Positions 42,791 to 54,271 are shown, numbered from the stretch's first letter. The stretch: DNA of 64,000 nt from Euclidia mi (GCA_944739405.2 OX123192.2:44568486-44632485), one strand, 5' to 3'. Translations and numbers: made by a program. Notes: a model not told the origin generated them from the sequence alone.

Positions 42791-43243
42791 TATTTGTTTG
42801 ACCAATATTGTAATACATATCACAAGAACAAAAGTATTTATAACTTTTTCAAAAGACACAAGGATACAAAATCGTTTCAAGGGCGGGTTTTCCATGAACA
42901 TCTTTTAGTATAATCGCCCCATTCACATCTCGCCTCGTCAGTTTAAAAGCTCCTTTGGATATGGAAGAAACATGAAAAAATAAATATTATATCGTTGTCT
43001 ATGTCTCGAGTCAATCTCCAATGTCTTAACATGTTGATGACAATATCATGCATACATGATACCCTGGCAATGCTTGTTACACGAAAGAGAATCTGATAGC
43101 CGCAAAAGCCCTTCCACATCGTTGTCGAATTCTAAATTTAAATGGTACCCTATCACTTGCTGATAGGTGTCACCCCTTACGAGAGAAACAGAAAGAATTG
43201 GGATATCGAAATTCAGAATTTCAACCAACTCATTTATGCAATA
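42791..43243. other. unassigned DNA
   Basis: No gene or repeat recognised. Confidence 0.4.
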
Positions 43244-43310
43244 CTAGAGGATGCCCGCAGCTACGCCCGCACTTTCCGTTTAATTCAACAGATTCTTACC
43301 GATTAGATGG
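43244..43310 (-). repeat. Helitron-like 3' end (minus)
   Basis: ACTAGAGGATGCCCGCAGCT is the reverse complement of the CTAG terminus of the copy at 13208-13410. Only the terminal part is recognisable. Confidence 0.5.
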
Positions 43311-43936
43311 AAAGGACAATGCCAGATCCTGCCCCACCCTTTCATTAATTTACAAGAAATGTAAATTAATGAAAATTATCCTATCAAAATAAGACCCTTG
43401 GTTACTTAATTGTTACTTTGTTACACTTGCGGATAAAAAGTAAGTAATAAAAGGAATTTTAAAACCCAACGCCTATTTCCTGTTTTTATCTCGACCACTT
43501 GCGTTACTAAGTACGCATACACGAAAACAAAACCAGTAAATTGATTAAAAAAAATGACATGTATAAATGTATTATGTACAGATTTTAATATGTATTCGGT
43601 TTAAATCTACACAGTTAATGAAAATAATGCTTTTATGAATGTTTATTCTAATAATTATTTGGCAATATGAGCGTTAGTGATTACATGTAACGAAACGTCC
43701 TTGGTGCGCCAATGCTTATGTCAAGGTCAAGATCAGTCAAGATTGAAGATGACAATCATTGACATCAATTGACATTTGCTTTGTTGTTTGTGTTTGTTGC
43801 TCCGTAATCTCTCTCTGTGATTTAATATTATATTTTCATGACGATTTTGCTTTTGTATACGGACTCGATCTCGCCAACTCGCCGACTTTGTGCTATTTGC
43901 GACGGATTCTGATCATTGCTTGTGACTTGGGTAACG
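43311..43936. other. unassigned DNA, possible promoter region
   Basis: No repeat recognised. Sequence at 43690-43820 has GACATCAATTGACATTTG-like motifs and a TTTGTTG-rich stretch that could be a promoter and 5' UTR for the doubtful two-exon gene that follows. It is not demonstrated. Confidence 0.25.
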
Positions 43937-44473
43937 ATGTTGAGGTGCATAAATTGTCACTTGTGCGTCGTCAGAATGATAAGACATGTAGTGTCTTCAA
44001 TACAATCTGAACTGCAAACTCTTCTCGCTAGATAGAAATCGTTGCAACAGGTATGTAGATACTACGTTATTTATTGATCATATTTGAACGTAGCGAAAAA
44101 TCCTTATAATGATGATTGTACCACCTGCGGTTTTGCTTGGCTTGTAATTAATGCAAAAAATATGTATATAATAGTAAACCTACCTACCCAAAAGTATCTT
44201 AAATGACTAGTATAATAGGCTAAATATTCAAGTTCGTCTTTTAGGGATTGTGTGGATATAATTATGAACTTGTCTATCTCCACCATATACTCATATATGT
44301 TTCTTACCTTACAGCTTCCACCAGAAGCTGTTAACTATCAAGAGTGCTTTTTGCGGCTAGACCAGTACTGTAGAAATGGGAATCTGAATGCTGAAAGAGA
44401 TCTAGGTCACGACAATTTTGATCAGCCCGCAGGTTTTCTTGATAATGTTTTAATAACGTTTGAAGATGAATAA
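43937..44473 (+). pseudogene. candidate small two-exon host gene or pseudogene
   Basis: Exon 1 would run from ATG 43937 to CAG 44050, followed by a near-ideal donor (CAG then GTATGT at 44051). Exon 2 starts at 44315 after TTTCTTACCTTACAG and runs to TAA 44471-44473. An AATAAA overlaps the stop (44469-44474), then a T/G-rich stretch. The 264-bp intron is phase 0 and the two frames join in register. Exon 2 codes LPPEAVNYQECFLRLDQYCR, ending in an acidic FEDE. Against it, one in-frame TAG lies in exon 1 (44033-44035). I do not recognise the protein. It may be a pseudogene, a mis-drawn exon or chance. Confidence 0.3.
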
Positions 44474-44523
44474 ATCAATCACTTTTATAACTTGTTTTAT
44501 TTTGTTACTGATGAACAGTCAGG

Positions 44524-44700
44524 ATCATCATCATCCTCTTAGCGTTATCCCAGTTTCAACCTTGGGTCCGCTTTCTAGTCTAACCGGATTTGGCTGAATA
44601 TTAGCTTTTCCACGGAGCGACTGCCTGTCTGACCTCCGCAACCCGAAAGGATAGCGATATTCCATGGTTTAGACTAGTGTCAGTTTATTTAGAAGGTACT
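44524..44700 (-). repeat. interspersed repeat, minus strand
   Basis: It starts ATCATCATCATCCTCTTAGCG. TTTTCCACGGAGCGACTGCC and GATAGCGATATTCCATGG recur inverted at about 1700-1770. It is a retroelement-derived repeat of unknown class. Confidence 0.5.
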
Positions 44701-44704
44701 GACG

Positions 44705-44947
44705 CCCTGTTGTTGTCCGTGTGGTGACGGATTAAGAATACAGATTGTCACCACCCCATGTCATCCCATGGGTGTCGTAAGAGCCGACAGAGGGAGCATA
44801 TTATGCAGAGAACAGCACTGTAAGAGAAGGAAAACTTGATACAAACCCTATACCAACCCGTTTGGCCAGCGTGGTATAGTAGGCCAATTTCCTCCTTTTA
44901 AAAGAGAGGCCTAGTCCAGCAGTGGACTGTTAAAGGCTGATGATGAT
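44705..44947 (+). repeat. interspersed repeat, copy 2
   Basis: It shares GTGGTGACGGATTAAGA and GGCCAGCGTGGTATAGTAGG with 4108-4285. It ends CCAGCAGTGGACTGTTAAAGG and CTGATGATGATGG, a LINE-type tail. Confidence 0.55.
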
Positions 44948-44954
44948 GGCGCCC

Positions 44955-45148
44955 TGTAACGATTGTCAAAGATCTTCATGACAACCGCGACCAACGGCTT
45001 AACGTGCTCTCCGAGGCACGGGACAAGCGATAATTAACCATTCAATACGCACATAACTTCGAAAAGTCATTGGTGCGCGCCGTGGGTTCGAACCCGATAC
45101 CCTCTGCATGGCAGTCTGTTGGTATATCCACTCGGCTATCGCCGCCTT
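44955..45148 (-). repeat. tRNA-derived SINE, family C (minus)
   Basis: The reverse strand reads GGCGGCGATAGCCGAGTGG, a B box GGGTTCGAACCC and CAATGACTTTTCGAAG, ending near GTCATGAAGATC. The pol III boxes are well preserved. Confidence 0.7.
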
Positions 45149-45439
45149 ACATGAACAGTCAGGATGTTATGACCTAAGTCAAAAGTATTACTAAGATTGA
45201 TGTTATGTAATTCCTTCCTTTCATAGCCAAACATCCTAGGATAGCATTTTAACAAAATACAACATTTATTTAATAATTTCTTCAATAATAACTGCAACTA
45301 ACCTAATCTTCAGGTACCTAACCTAAAAGTCATATTTTTTAAGATTTAAAAGAAACCGCAAGTTCTAAAGGGATTTTAAAATGTTTGTAGATAACACTAA
45401 TATAGCACCAGTAGAATGCTACATTTGTACACCTTGTAC
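45149..45439. other. unassigned DNA
   Basis: No gene or repeat recognised. Confidence 0.4.
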
Positions 45440-45615
45440 ACCAACTTTTATTGGTGGGTCAAAGCTCTATAGAGTTTCTGGCATTGTCCTTTCGGATAAT
45501 CCCTTCTTAGTGCACCCCTACGGTACCTAAATAACGTACGTGCAAAATTACAGCTTCTTGCGTCCGATAGATTCGGCTGTGCGTAGTCTGTCAGTCAGTA
45601 AGACTTTTTTATAAT
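45440..45615 (-). mobile_element. Helitron-like repeat (minus)
   Basis: CTTCTTAGTGCACCCCTACGG, CTTGCGTCCGATAGATTCGG and CTGTCAGTCAGTAAG are the reverse complement of the 13208-13410 copy in the same order. The 3' end is not clear. Confidence 0.55.
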
Positions 45616-46614
45616 TTACTGATAAAACCTTCAGCTAGTTCACCCGGACTAAAGTACCTAGCTGCAGTCTTAGAAATTCATGTTCGGTCGAACATCTTAT
45701 ATTCGTAGAATGATATGTTTTAATCAAATAATTGGATAAGTTGACAACGTGAAGCGAGTTAAACCAAATGCAACAGAGTTTTAAGTGGTACAGTACGATG
45801 GAACTTGTCAAAAGCAATATTTACGTTCTATCTAGTTCTAGTGGGAGCGAGAAACGTTTTACCTTTTTCATTATACTTTTACTGCTAGAAATATTAATTC
45901 ATTTTGGGTTGTTTCGTTTGATTTTACTAAGGCGTTGATCAATTTACTATCTGACCATAATAAAATAATTATGTGTTTTCATTTTTTACTTATTTATGAG
46001 GTAAGTACAAAGAAAATTATATGAATGTCAAAGATTTCTATTATTCAAGATTGATTTTTATCCTACTCAATTGTAGCTCTTGTGTGAAAAACGAACTTAA
46101 AACAAAGTCATACATTAGCTAATAAATGATTGTTGAGTTTTATTTAAGCCATCGTCTGTCAACCTAAAAGGTCCAAAATCATACGCAATTAACATATCAC
46201 ACTCGTGTAGTGACTTTGGTTTATTCCAATAATGTAATAAAGCAGGCAAGCTCCGATACAAAACATAAACAGCCATTTTGACGTTAATCCAATTTGAGAC
46301 TCTCGCCTGTTCTACAAACAGCTGGGCGACGACAGATGTCGATGTTTTTTGTTTTTTTCCTTTTATCCAAATAAGGCCAGTATAATCGGATTAAATGAAA
46401 TTGGTGCTTTCATTGGAATTTTGTCTTCAGTCAGATCTAGCAGCTTTGTAAGGTAGTAGAGCCTTGCTGATTTCAGCATGAATAGGCTGGCTCGACCGGG
46501 GAACTCCTACTCTCTCACAGAAAATCGACGTAAAGTAACGGTACCTAAATTGTTGCGTTTCGTTCGGTGAGTGAAAGTGCCGGACGCCCTATCCCCTATT
46601 CCTTATTCCTCATC
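45616..46614. other. unassigned DNA
   Basis: No gene or repeat recognised. Frames are short. Confidence 0.4.
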
Positions 46615-46770
46615 CCACTCATCATGCTATCCCCATTCTCAACCCCAAGGAGCAGCAACGCACTTGTGACTGCTGTGGTGATGCTTGTGTCCATGGGAGG
46701 CGGTAATTGCTTACCATCAGGCAATTCATCTACTCGTTTGCCGCCTATTAACATTAAAAAAAATCTAGTT
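46615..46770 (+). repeat. LINE-type 3' tail fragment
   Basis: GGCGGTAATTGCTTACCATC and CTCGTTTGCCGCCTATTAAC precede an A-rich end (AAAAAAAAT). This wording is familiar from lepidopteran non-LTR 3' UTRs. The 97-codon frame 46567-46860 crossing it is not a gene. Confidence 0.45.
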
Positions 46771-46941
46771 TTCTGTATACGGTACATTGCGTATAGCTCG
46801 ACACTGGCGGACTACCAGAAGGCAGTAAACGAATTGCTATTGTGCATAAGTAATCTGTAAAAAATTTGTGAATCCCTAACGGGTATGCAACTATTCTGGC
46901 CGGCACATCATTTAGGGCTGACGTAGATATAGCAAACTTGA

Positions 46942-47326
46942 TACATGATGGCACGGGCTGTTTCCGCAACTCCACGTCTTGGCGTGTATTTTGCGTGCGG
47001 GTGGGAATGGAGTCATCATTTGAGCTACCGCAGCTCTTCGAGGAAGGCCAGCAGACTCTTGATGTGGCCCACTGCTTCCCTCAAGGTGCTGTATCTGGTC
47101 AGGTACTGCTGCCTGTACGGTGCGACCTCAGGGCAGTCGAGGAGCAGGTGGGCTGCCGTCTCGTCTGCTGCCATACAGGCCCTACACAGCGGGCAGTCGC
47201 TGATACCTATAGTAAATAGGTGTCTAGTAAAGAATCCGTGTCCTGTGTAGACGGCCGTGACTGTCCGCAATTGTTGTTTGGACAGCCGGAGGACTTGTTT
47301 GGCTATCTTAACGTCTGCTGCGGATA
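46942..47326 (-). mobile_element. 5'-truncated LOA/R1-type LINE copy
   Basis: The minus-strand frame codes the last part of ORF2 (RLSKQQLRTVTAVYTGHGFF, CRACMAADETAAHLLLDC, TRYSTLREAVGHIKSLLAFL). It is nearly the same as 35230-35534 and shares the short 3' UTR to GCCCGTGCCATCA. The 5' break is near 47326. This is a sister copy younger than, or as old as, the 29.7-kb element. Confidence 0.85.
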
Positions 47327-48050
47327 TAGCGAAGATATAAAGCGATAGATATAACGAAGCACAGCCCGAGCATTTTTCGCTGTTAAACTGATATCAAAAT
47401 CGTCCTTACTAATAATATCCAAAATCAAGTAACACAACAATTGTGACCGTGCGTGTTGTTTATATTGTAAGGTTAATGGATTTTGTACATTATTCAAAAT
47501 GGAGCTATGTGAGTGAAAAATGCTCTGCTCTGCGCTTTCCCAATGTTTACCGGGATTTATGTGATATTTTACAGAATACTGAAAAAAAATCAGTAAAAAG
47601 GACATTCGATCAAAATCTTGTAAGAAATGTATTTACTGAGAATGCTGATGTTGCACTCTGGCCTAATAATTTTTCAATTATATCTCCTACTTAGGCCGGT
47701 GCTCACCCACACTTTAACAGATGTTTAAATGTGTAACCAACTGTTTAGTTCAATTTTCATGTTCACCATACCTTATACGTCAGTTAAAATGCTAAATCGG
47801 GCGGTTATTTTAACTGAGCCTCGCATCCATGTTTAACGCGTTTAAACATTGATTATCGCGGTCAATTTGACATTTTGTTTACTAGTTACATTTATTTGTC
47901 AACAGAACAGTTATCATTACAGTACTACTTTTACACAGATACTTAAGGCCAGGACTACTTCTACTTCGATCTACATTTAGTCCAAGTACAATGAGTACAA
48001 AAAACGCAGTTATTTTAGATTCCACTAAATAGATGAGCAAAACGTTAAAC
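47327..48050. other. unassigned DNA
   Basis: A plus-strand 83-codon frame (47443-47694, DFVHYSKWSYVSEKCSALRF) and a 100-codon minus frame overlap. I recognise neither. From 47694, AGGCCGGTGCTCACCCACAC looks like the start of a MITE seen in other moths, but no partner end was found. Confidence 0.3.
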
Positions 48051-48066
48051 ACAAATCTATTTTACG
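48051..48066 (+). repeat. flanking direct repeat, left copy
   Basis: ACAAATCTATTTTACG recurs with one mismatch (ACAAATCTATTTCACG) at 49170-49185. The pair brackets the Penelope-like element and is a candidate 16-bp target duplication. Confidence 0.6.
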
Positions 48067-49169
48067 AAAGATTATGTAACGGGTCTAAATCATGTTAATG
48101 AACGAAAAGAAAGATGAAATACCTTTCTATTTTTCCCGACGTTTTGGCATGGGTTACACCAGCCGTGGTCACGGGATGACTGATGTTCGTCAGCGCTGCC
48201 TCCGAGAAGTGCGGGTTTTGGAAACTACCCTCACTTGGTCTTCACAATTATTAACATTTATATGTTCGGAACTGTCGGTACTTCGACACACAACACTAAT
48301 GGTATCTACACACTGGCGCGTAATGTCACCTCGTCGTTGTCTACATTTGCTGATGACAGGATTCCAAGATGTAGATAAACGGTAACCATCCTCCCGGTTG
48401 AAATTTGCGTGCTTTTTAATTACAACCGCTTCCCGTGCTATTCTTAAAAAATAGTGACGGTCTGTGGAGAGAACCTGGGGCCGATGTAGCTCAATCCAGT
48501 GATTGGATCCTGACTCCAACAAATGCTCAGCTATGGCCGACTTAGTAGTTTGTCGGTTTTTGACGGCCATGATGTGTTCCTTAACTCGTTGGGCGATGGT
48601 CCTTTTTGTTTGCCCGATGTAGGAACTACCACAGCTGCAATCCACCTTGTACACGCCTGGTGTGCCACTTTGGAGTACGGACTATATACAGTCTTGATGG
48701 AGTATTTTTGTAGTACTGGTCCAACTATATCCGTTACTTCTTTTATGTAAGGCATGAACGCTGGCGCTCTGTTCACTTCAGTCAGTCTCAACCTTTTCCT
48801 TGACCTTCGCATATTGTGTTTGTAACAGTTTTGCTTGAGTACCTCCCGAACATGTGTGAGCTCACTATCTAAGTGTTCGGGGTCGCAAAGGTCATATATT
48901 CTGTTTGTCAATGAAGCAATAACGGATTGCAAATGTCGCGGGTGATGATCACATCATCACCCGCGAGGGTAGTTTCCAAAACCCGCACTTCTCGGAGGCA
49001 GCACTGACGAACATCAGTCATCCCGTGACCACGGCTGGTGTAACCCATGCCGCAACGTCGGGAAAAATAGAAAGTTATTTCATCTTTCTTTTCGTTCATT
49101 AAGACGATTCAGACCCGTTACATAATCTTTAGTATGTGTGCAAATCGTGGTAGCTTAAAAGTAGTTATT
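48067..49169 (-). mobile_element. Penelope-like element with inverted pseudo-LTRs
   Basis: A truncated Penelope-like element. 48067-48234 and 48965-49130 are inverted copies (about 167 bp) of the same terminal sequence (AAAGATTATGTAACGGGTCT at the left, its complement at the right). Between them is the C-terminal coding part with GIY-YIG. An about 39-bp extension (49131-49169) follows the right copy. A 14-bp perfect palindrome (48936-48966) sits at the inner edge. Inverted terminal copies and a short extension are known for Penelope elements. Confidence 0.8.
48190..48932 (-). pseudogene. Penelope-like RT C-terminus plus GIY-YIG endonuclease
   Basis: On the minus strand the upstream frame (48932 down) codes the linker after RT (RKRLRLTEVNRAPAFMPYIK, VLQKYSIKTVYSPYSKVAH). 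The frame from 48654 codes the GIY-YIG nuclease: the family 'GVYKVDC...YIGQT' motif is seen as VYKVDCSCGSSYIGQTKR. RVKEHI and KSAIAEHLLE follow. About 38 nt between KVAH and the GVY motif are deleted compared with the copy at 63.2 kb, which also shifts the frame. The RT core is missing by 5' truncation. It ends at 48190. Confidence 0.85.
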
Positions 49170-49185
49170 ACAAATCTATTTCACG

Positions 49186-49639
49186 CGAACATCTGGCCTG
49201 TGGCCTAAAATATAGTTTATTGTTATATAATTTTCGAAGAATCTGAGTTGAAAACCGCAGCTGTTTTAGGACAAAACTGGCCTTAACCATGTTTCGCGGG
49301 CACATAAAAATGACAGGCACTTAAACTGGCCGGTTGGTTTGTTTCTGTTTTTTTGTGAAACGCAAGATGGTTTGTTCGGTGTTATTTGCATGTACGTATA
49401 TAAAGAGTATATTAGTATGTTTATACAGTACATAAAATTATGAAGAGTATTTACCGGCTATCTGCTTGCTAGCACAGGATCTGCCTTAATAAAGGTCAAA
49501 TTACACCACCACAGTTGGCTGTTTCGCAAGTTACCCTAAGACGTTATTATTAAATATCGATAAGATAGAAGAAAGTGAGATTAAGTTACTCTTTTGAATT
49601 AACCTATTGTTCGACGTTATGAGCGTATTGACTGCCAGT
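49186..49639. other. unassigned DNA
   Basis: No gene or repeat recognised. Confidence 0.4.
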
Positions 49640-49698
49640 TTAGTGGCGTGCCATTGAAGAGACCTATATCCAGCAGTGGACTATGGCAGGCTGATGAT
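49640..49698 (+). repeat. LINE-type tail fragment
   Basis: GACCTATATCCAGCAGTGGAC followed by GGCAGGCTGATGATGACG is the same tail as at 44920-44947. Confidence 0.55.
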
Positions 49699-49699
49699 G

Positions 49700-49849
49700 A
49701 CGTGCGTATTGGATTGTTAATAAATGCTTGCCCCGTGCCACGGAGAGCACGTTAAGACTGTCATGAAGAACTTGGCAGTTTGGGAAGCCAATATCTTTAA
49801 TTGTACTGACACTGTTTTAAGCCATGGAATATCGTTATCGCTTTAGAGT
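49700..49849 (+). repeat. SINE family C body fragment
   Basis: GCTTGCCCCGTGCCACGGAG and GCACGTTAAGACTGTCATGA match the family C body. CATGGAATATCGTTATCGC matches the 1.7-kb and 44.6-kb copies. The tRNA-like head is missing. Confidence 0.55.
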
Positions 49850-50133
49850 TGCTCTGAGGAAATAATAAGAAACAAAGAAAGAAATTCTGTCACATCTGGA
49901 AAGATTAGTGAGCTGACGCCGAGCTCAATGATAAAATCTCGAATGCAATTCGAATAACGCTGGGAGGATGATCTTTTTTTATTTCCTGTTTGTCCTGATA
50001 AAACAACCGTGAGCGACAGACATACGTACCCTTCGAAGCACAGTAGCGCTCTGAGGTAAATGACACACACGGTCACCCATCTACGTGGCGACTTGTGCAG
50101 GTGGTGTTTAACTTTGCTAAGTCACGCTATGGG
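49850..50133 (-). repeat. 5S-rRNA-derived SINE, copy 2 (minus)
   Basis: The reverse strand has TAGCAAAGTTAAACACCACC, then TAGATGGGTGACCG, the 5S internal promoter region. GAGCGCTACTGTGCTTCGAAG is shared with the 12.2-kb copy, and an unrelated body follows. It is more diverged than copy 1 in the A-box segment. Confidence 0.75.
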
Positions 50134-50769
50134 CGTAATAATGGTGCATATAAGGACCATGATGATTTTAATGAACTTATTGTCATAAGCAAAGCCCTTG
50201 TTCTAACTTCTTTTGCTGTAAGTTCATGTATTTTAAATACCACCTACGTCAACACCATGGAAATAAACCATTGAGTATTCAGAATTGAATTTCAATCAAC
50301 CCACGATGCTAATGTTTCATTTATTTTTCTTATACAGTACACTGCCCACTCCAGTAGAAGCTTCTAGACAAATATAAACAAACTAAAGGGAGGAACAATT
50401 TAAATTCTATTACACACTGTCGTATTGGTTTTTTTTCGAAGACGCTCGAGTATAGGAGAGATCCTATAACAGCGAATTTTGGACATCGCGTCGCTTTGAT
50501 GTACGCTAGATTTGGGAGGATAGGACGGCGTATTAAATAAACTTGTTTTACAGTTTTGTTCTTATATTGAATTGTTTTATATTTTACTGCTTATTATAAA
50601 CGCAAAAGTTTGTTTGATATATGGATGTTTGTTAAGCTTTTAAGCGAAAACGAGTTAACTGGTTTTCATAAAACACTAATAATATAGCTTAAAATCTGAA
50701 TTGCACATAAGATAAGTTTTCAGATATGAATGCAAGGATTCTGATTTTTTTGATCTGTTATTTAATTTT
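50134..50769. other. unassigned DNA
   Basis: No gene or repeat recognised. Confidence 0.4.
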
Positions 50770-51050
50770 GTTAAAAAAATTGGTTGCCTGTAAAGTCGGT
50801 ATACGGGCGAAAGTTTTACGTGACAACGACTTTGAGTGGTAAAATAATTTTAATGTGAATATTCATTCGTATAGTAGGAAGAAGGATGAAAGACGCGTGC
50901 CTTTCACTTTTTATGTCTGTCTCTCTCGCTCTTAGGCGGGACGCGTGCCTCTCACTCGCTCTCATTGTGAGCGCATAACGTGAGCGGAGCGTAACGCAGT
51001 TTTTTGAAGTGTCACCCGGCAAACCAATTTATAAGACGTTGTCACGTCAA
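50770..51050. repeat. MITE-like repeat with inverted ends
   Basis: ATTGGTTGCCTGTAAAGTCG at the left and GTGTCACCCGGCAAACCAAT at the right are imperfect inverse ends. ACGTGACAACG (50818-50828) recurs inverted at 51037-51047. There is no transposase. Class unknown. Confidence 0.45.
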
Positions 51051-51189
51051 AAAATTCATTAAAAAAATCAAAATGGGCCCATTTCAATTACATGTTGCAA
51101 ATCAAATCGACTGGCAGTTAACTTTAAAAAACGTGATGAATTTAGAATAAGCTAGAATATTTTATTTCCTTTTGTTGTATGTATGTTAA

Positions 51190-52145
51190 CCTTCTACTGG
51201 TGATGTGAAATTGGGTAACAGTATTGGTGAGGTACCGTCATTTTGACGTACTTCTCAAATGTCGAATTTTAGGATAATTAATTACATGGGGATAAAAAAA
51301 AATGACTTTATTGACAAGTAGATATATTACTTTTGTAAATGAAACACCTTTTTTATAGTATATTAGAAAAGTTTACTTAAATTATGCTTACAAATATAGC
51401 ATTAATATTTGGCTTGCATTTTCGTAGACATGAGATCAAACAAGATAAAATTTAAAAAAATGAAACATAATTAAAATCTACTCTTCTAGTCTTATTGACA
51501 CTTAAATAATTAATAAAAATTAACATTCATATATACTACTACAATAGAAAAATATTATATTAATCTTGATAACAAGATACACAATTGTTTTCTAGGCAAT
51601 CAAGTCAGTCTGGCTTCTTGCACTATGATATGATGATCTTTTTTTTCTTTTTTGCGGGATATAATGACCAAGTTTCTCGTTTTTTCAGGCTTTGCAGATG
51701 TAGACGGAACTTAAAAATTCTCTTGATAGAAGCGCGAATGTCTCGAGTAATTCCACTTTCAGAAAGCTCACTTTCAGTGTTGTGAACAGATCCCACACAG
51801 TGGTTCTGGTCCAGCTCACGATCTTCTATGTAACTGACATTGCTACTACTTTGTTCTAAAATATCAGTGACAATGCGTTTGTAATCTTTGTCGTTTGGAT
51901 ACATTTTAAATTTTTGATGAACTATAAATTACGGACACTATTAGTGATGTGACGTCAAATTGACGTCAGGTATCCTTTATCTCTTCACATGTGCGCGTGC
52001 GACGACCGACTCCGGCAAAATTCGGCGCCAAACTGTGCTAGATGCAGCTACTGAGAAGCGCGGGACGGTGGAAGAAATCGTTCGAGAGATATTCAGTTGT
52101 TTTACTTGAAAGGTGTCAAATTGACGGTACATCACCAATTAAAGG
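51190..52145 (-). mobile_element. piggyBac-type derivative with TTAA ends
   Basis: 956 bp between TTAA at 51186-51189 and TTAA at 52146-52149. The left end CCTTCTACTGGTGATGT pairs with the inverted right end CCTTTAATTGGTGATGT. CGTCATTTTGACG and GTCAAATTGACG repeats lie near both ends. TTAA duplication and CCYT ends are diagnostic of piggyBac. Only the start of a transposase frame remains. Confidence 0.8.
51623..51904 (-). pseudogene. N-terminal piece of a piggyBac-type transposase
   Basis: A 93-codon minus-strand frame starts ATG at 51904 (MYPNDKDYKRIVTDILEQSS). It has an acidic Ser/Glu stretch (HNTESELSESG), then basic KRIFKFRLHLQSLKKRETW and a lysine run. An acidic N-terminal region is typical of piggyBac transposases, but no catalytic DDD core is present, as the element is internally deleted. 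Assignment rests mainly on the element ends. Confidence 0.5.
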
Positions 52146-52149
52146 TTAA

Positions 52150-54271
52150 TGTTTTTAGTGGCACGAACATAATAAATTTTCTACACAGACGTAAAAACAA
52201 ACACTATCTGCTACTCCAAAAAAAGATCTGTTTTTTTTACAAAAGCTTATCCATATTACTACCTACGTTACCCTTACTTCCGCACTTGTTTCGCGTAGCC
52301 CCAGACTAGAGACAGTTTGAAATTGAAAAAGAAAACTCCAACAGAATTCTCAGCGAAGAGAAATAGCGGGAAATATTGTTACTCAGCACTGTTGTAAAAC
52401 GCTATGAATATAATATTGATGGGAATAGTTATTGGGGGATCAAGTGATTGCAAGCAAACGGAATCTAGATGATGATGAGAATGAAAATGTTCGCTCATTT
52501 CAGTTGAGACTTTGTTATTCCCTAGATTTGTATACTAGGAATAAGATATTACGTGATAGTATTATAGGTTTAGTTTGAATAAATTTGAATGTTGCTTTGG
52601 ATCGTTTTGGGACTTATCGGCACTCTTATTCACTGTCTCATCCTAAATGGAGACATTGAAATAAAAAATGTCTTTTGCTTTTGTTTTTGTTGTAAAAGTA
52701 TGAAAATCAATGGAAACTTTAAGGTAAAATGATTATCCGTATATTTGTCTTAACTTCTCTAACTATGATGATCATTTGTATAGCTCGTGGCTTTCTAACA
52801 CGTTTTAGGACGGCAGCACAATTTTGCCGTAGAACTGTAATGCCAATGAGTCTGAGGACGAAATAATTCCAGGCCAGCCGCGAATCGCGTAGTCCTAAGT
52901 TTAGATGTAATGGTTATCGACAGTGTGAAAAACCGCAAAACTAGTAAAATAACAGAAGAAGCGCGGCAGTTTGAACCAGCGTTTGAACAAATCAGCAATA
53001 CTGCGTGTGAAAGAGATAGAATAATTAATAAAGATAATGTCATACGTTATAACAGTCAGTTTGGCTTCTGTCTCGCTTATCGTACAACGGACAACTTATG
53101 GCAGAACAACTGCAGTGTCGCAGCTATGGAAGCGAATCTGCTATAGTGCCAACAGCATAGCAGAACAAGTTTTTGTCAAGAGACTAGTGTTGTATTTTAG
53201 ACAGATTTCATTATAGTTATCTATTTCCTTTGTTACGAAGCAGATTCGCATCGATCACTGCTCATTTTCATTTTTTTGAGAATTTTTGTTAATGCATGCA
53301 ATGAGACCGCATGTGGAAGCCATTTTGATTATTTGATGACCTATATGCGGTATATTTCGTTTGCAGTATTTTGAAATAGTGGAGCTGGATAGATTTGCCT
53401 GTAATGGATCAAAAATTATTGTGAGCAAAAGAGACTTACTCTTTGTCAATTCGCGTTAAGAACATTTGCAAATTGAATCTCTCCACTCGCACTTGGTTTT
53501 TACCAACTGGTATATGTCATTGGTTGTTAAGCCACATGCAGTAAGCGGGTATACACATACTCGCTTGCTGCATATCGACTGAGTAACAATCAAGAGCGCG
53601 ATGAAATGGAACTCAGTGGCTTGGCTCTCCATTGGAAAGGCCCAGCATTAGTAGAGGCCAGTGGAAATGATGTGGCCTTCAACGAGGCAGTATTTAAACT
53701 TTAGTTATATCAATTAAAAACATAAGTTTATTATGATAGAGTGTGCTATTATTGAAATGTTTTTGAAGACAGCTTTTTTATCCGATTTTTATCCGTCTAT
53801 ATAATATTCTTTCATACTACAATACTCGTATTACTGTGTTGGAATCAAAACAGATATTAAGTCTCTTAACTCGCATTAAAAAAACCGTATACTTATTTGA
53901 AAAATGCCGCTCAAAACTCTTGTCATATTAAACGGTACATGAATATATAAGCTAGAAATTTCCTGGCGTTTATTGCAAAGAATCTACGGACTCACGGCCG
54001 AGTAAGCTTTGTGCAATTTTATCATTGTGGTGCCTTGCCAACGTTTCAGTGAAACTTTTAAAAACCCTTGTCTGTAGATTTATTAATGAATATTTTATTA
54101 AAAGAAATGAAAGAGCTGAAATATAGCGCAGTTTTGAAATTTGAATTAATATGACACTTTTAAGATATTATATTGGTGACATTTACAACATTTCGTCACA
54201 CATTTCATTTCACTATTAACCCTGAAAACCATGAAAAATTAGCTAATGTTGCAACTTTTAGAGATTCGTGA
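52150..54271. other. unassigned DNA
   Basis: No gene recognised in about 2.1 kb. The frame 52910-53146 (+, 78 codons) is the longest and has no motif I know. No repeat family is shared with the rest of the window. Confidence 0.4.

Noticed and set aside
47443..47694. host gene exon
   Set aside because: No recognisable motif, no convincing splice sites, and it abuts a MITE-like start; left as unassigned.
52910..53146. 78-codon gene
   Set aside because: No homology I can name, no polyadenylation or splice context, and overlapped by an antisense frame of similar length.
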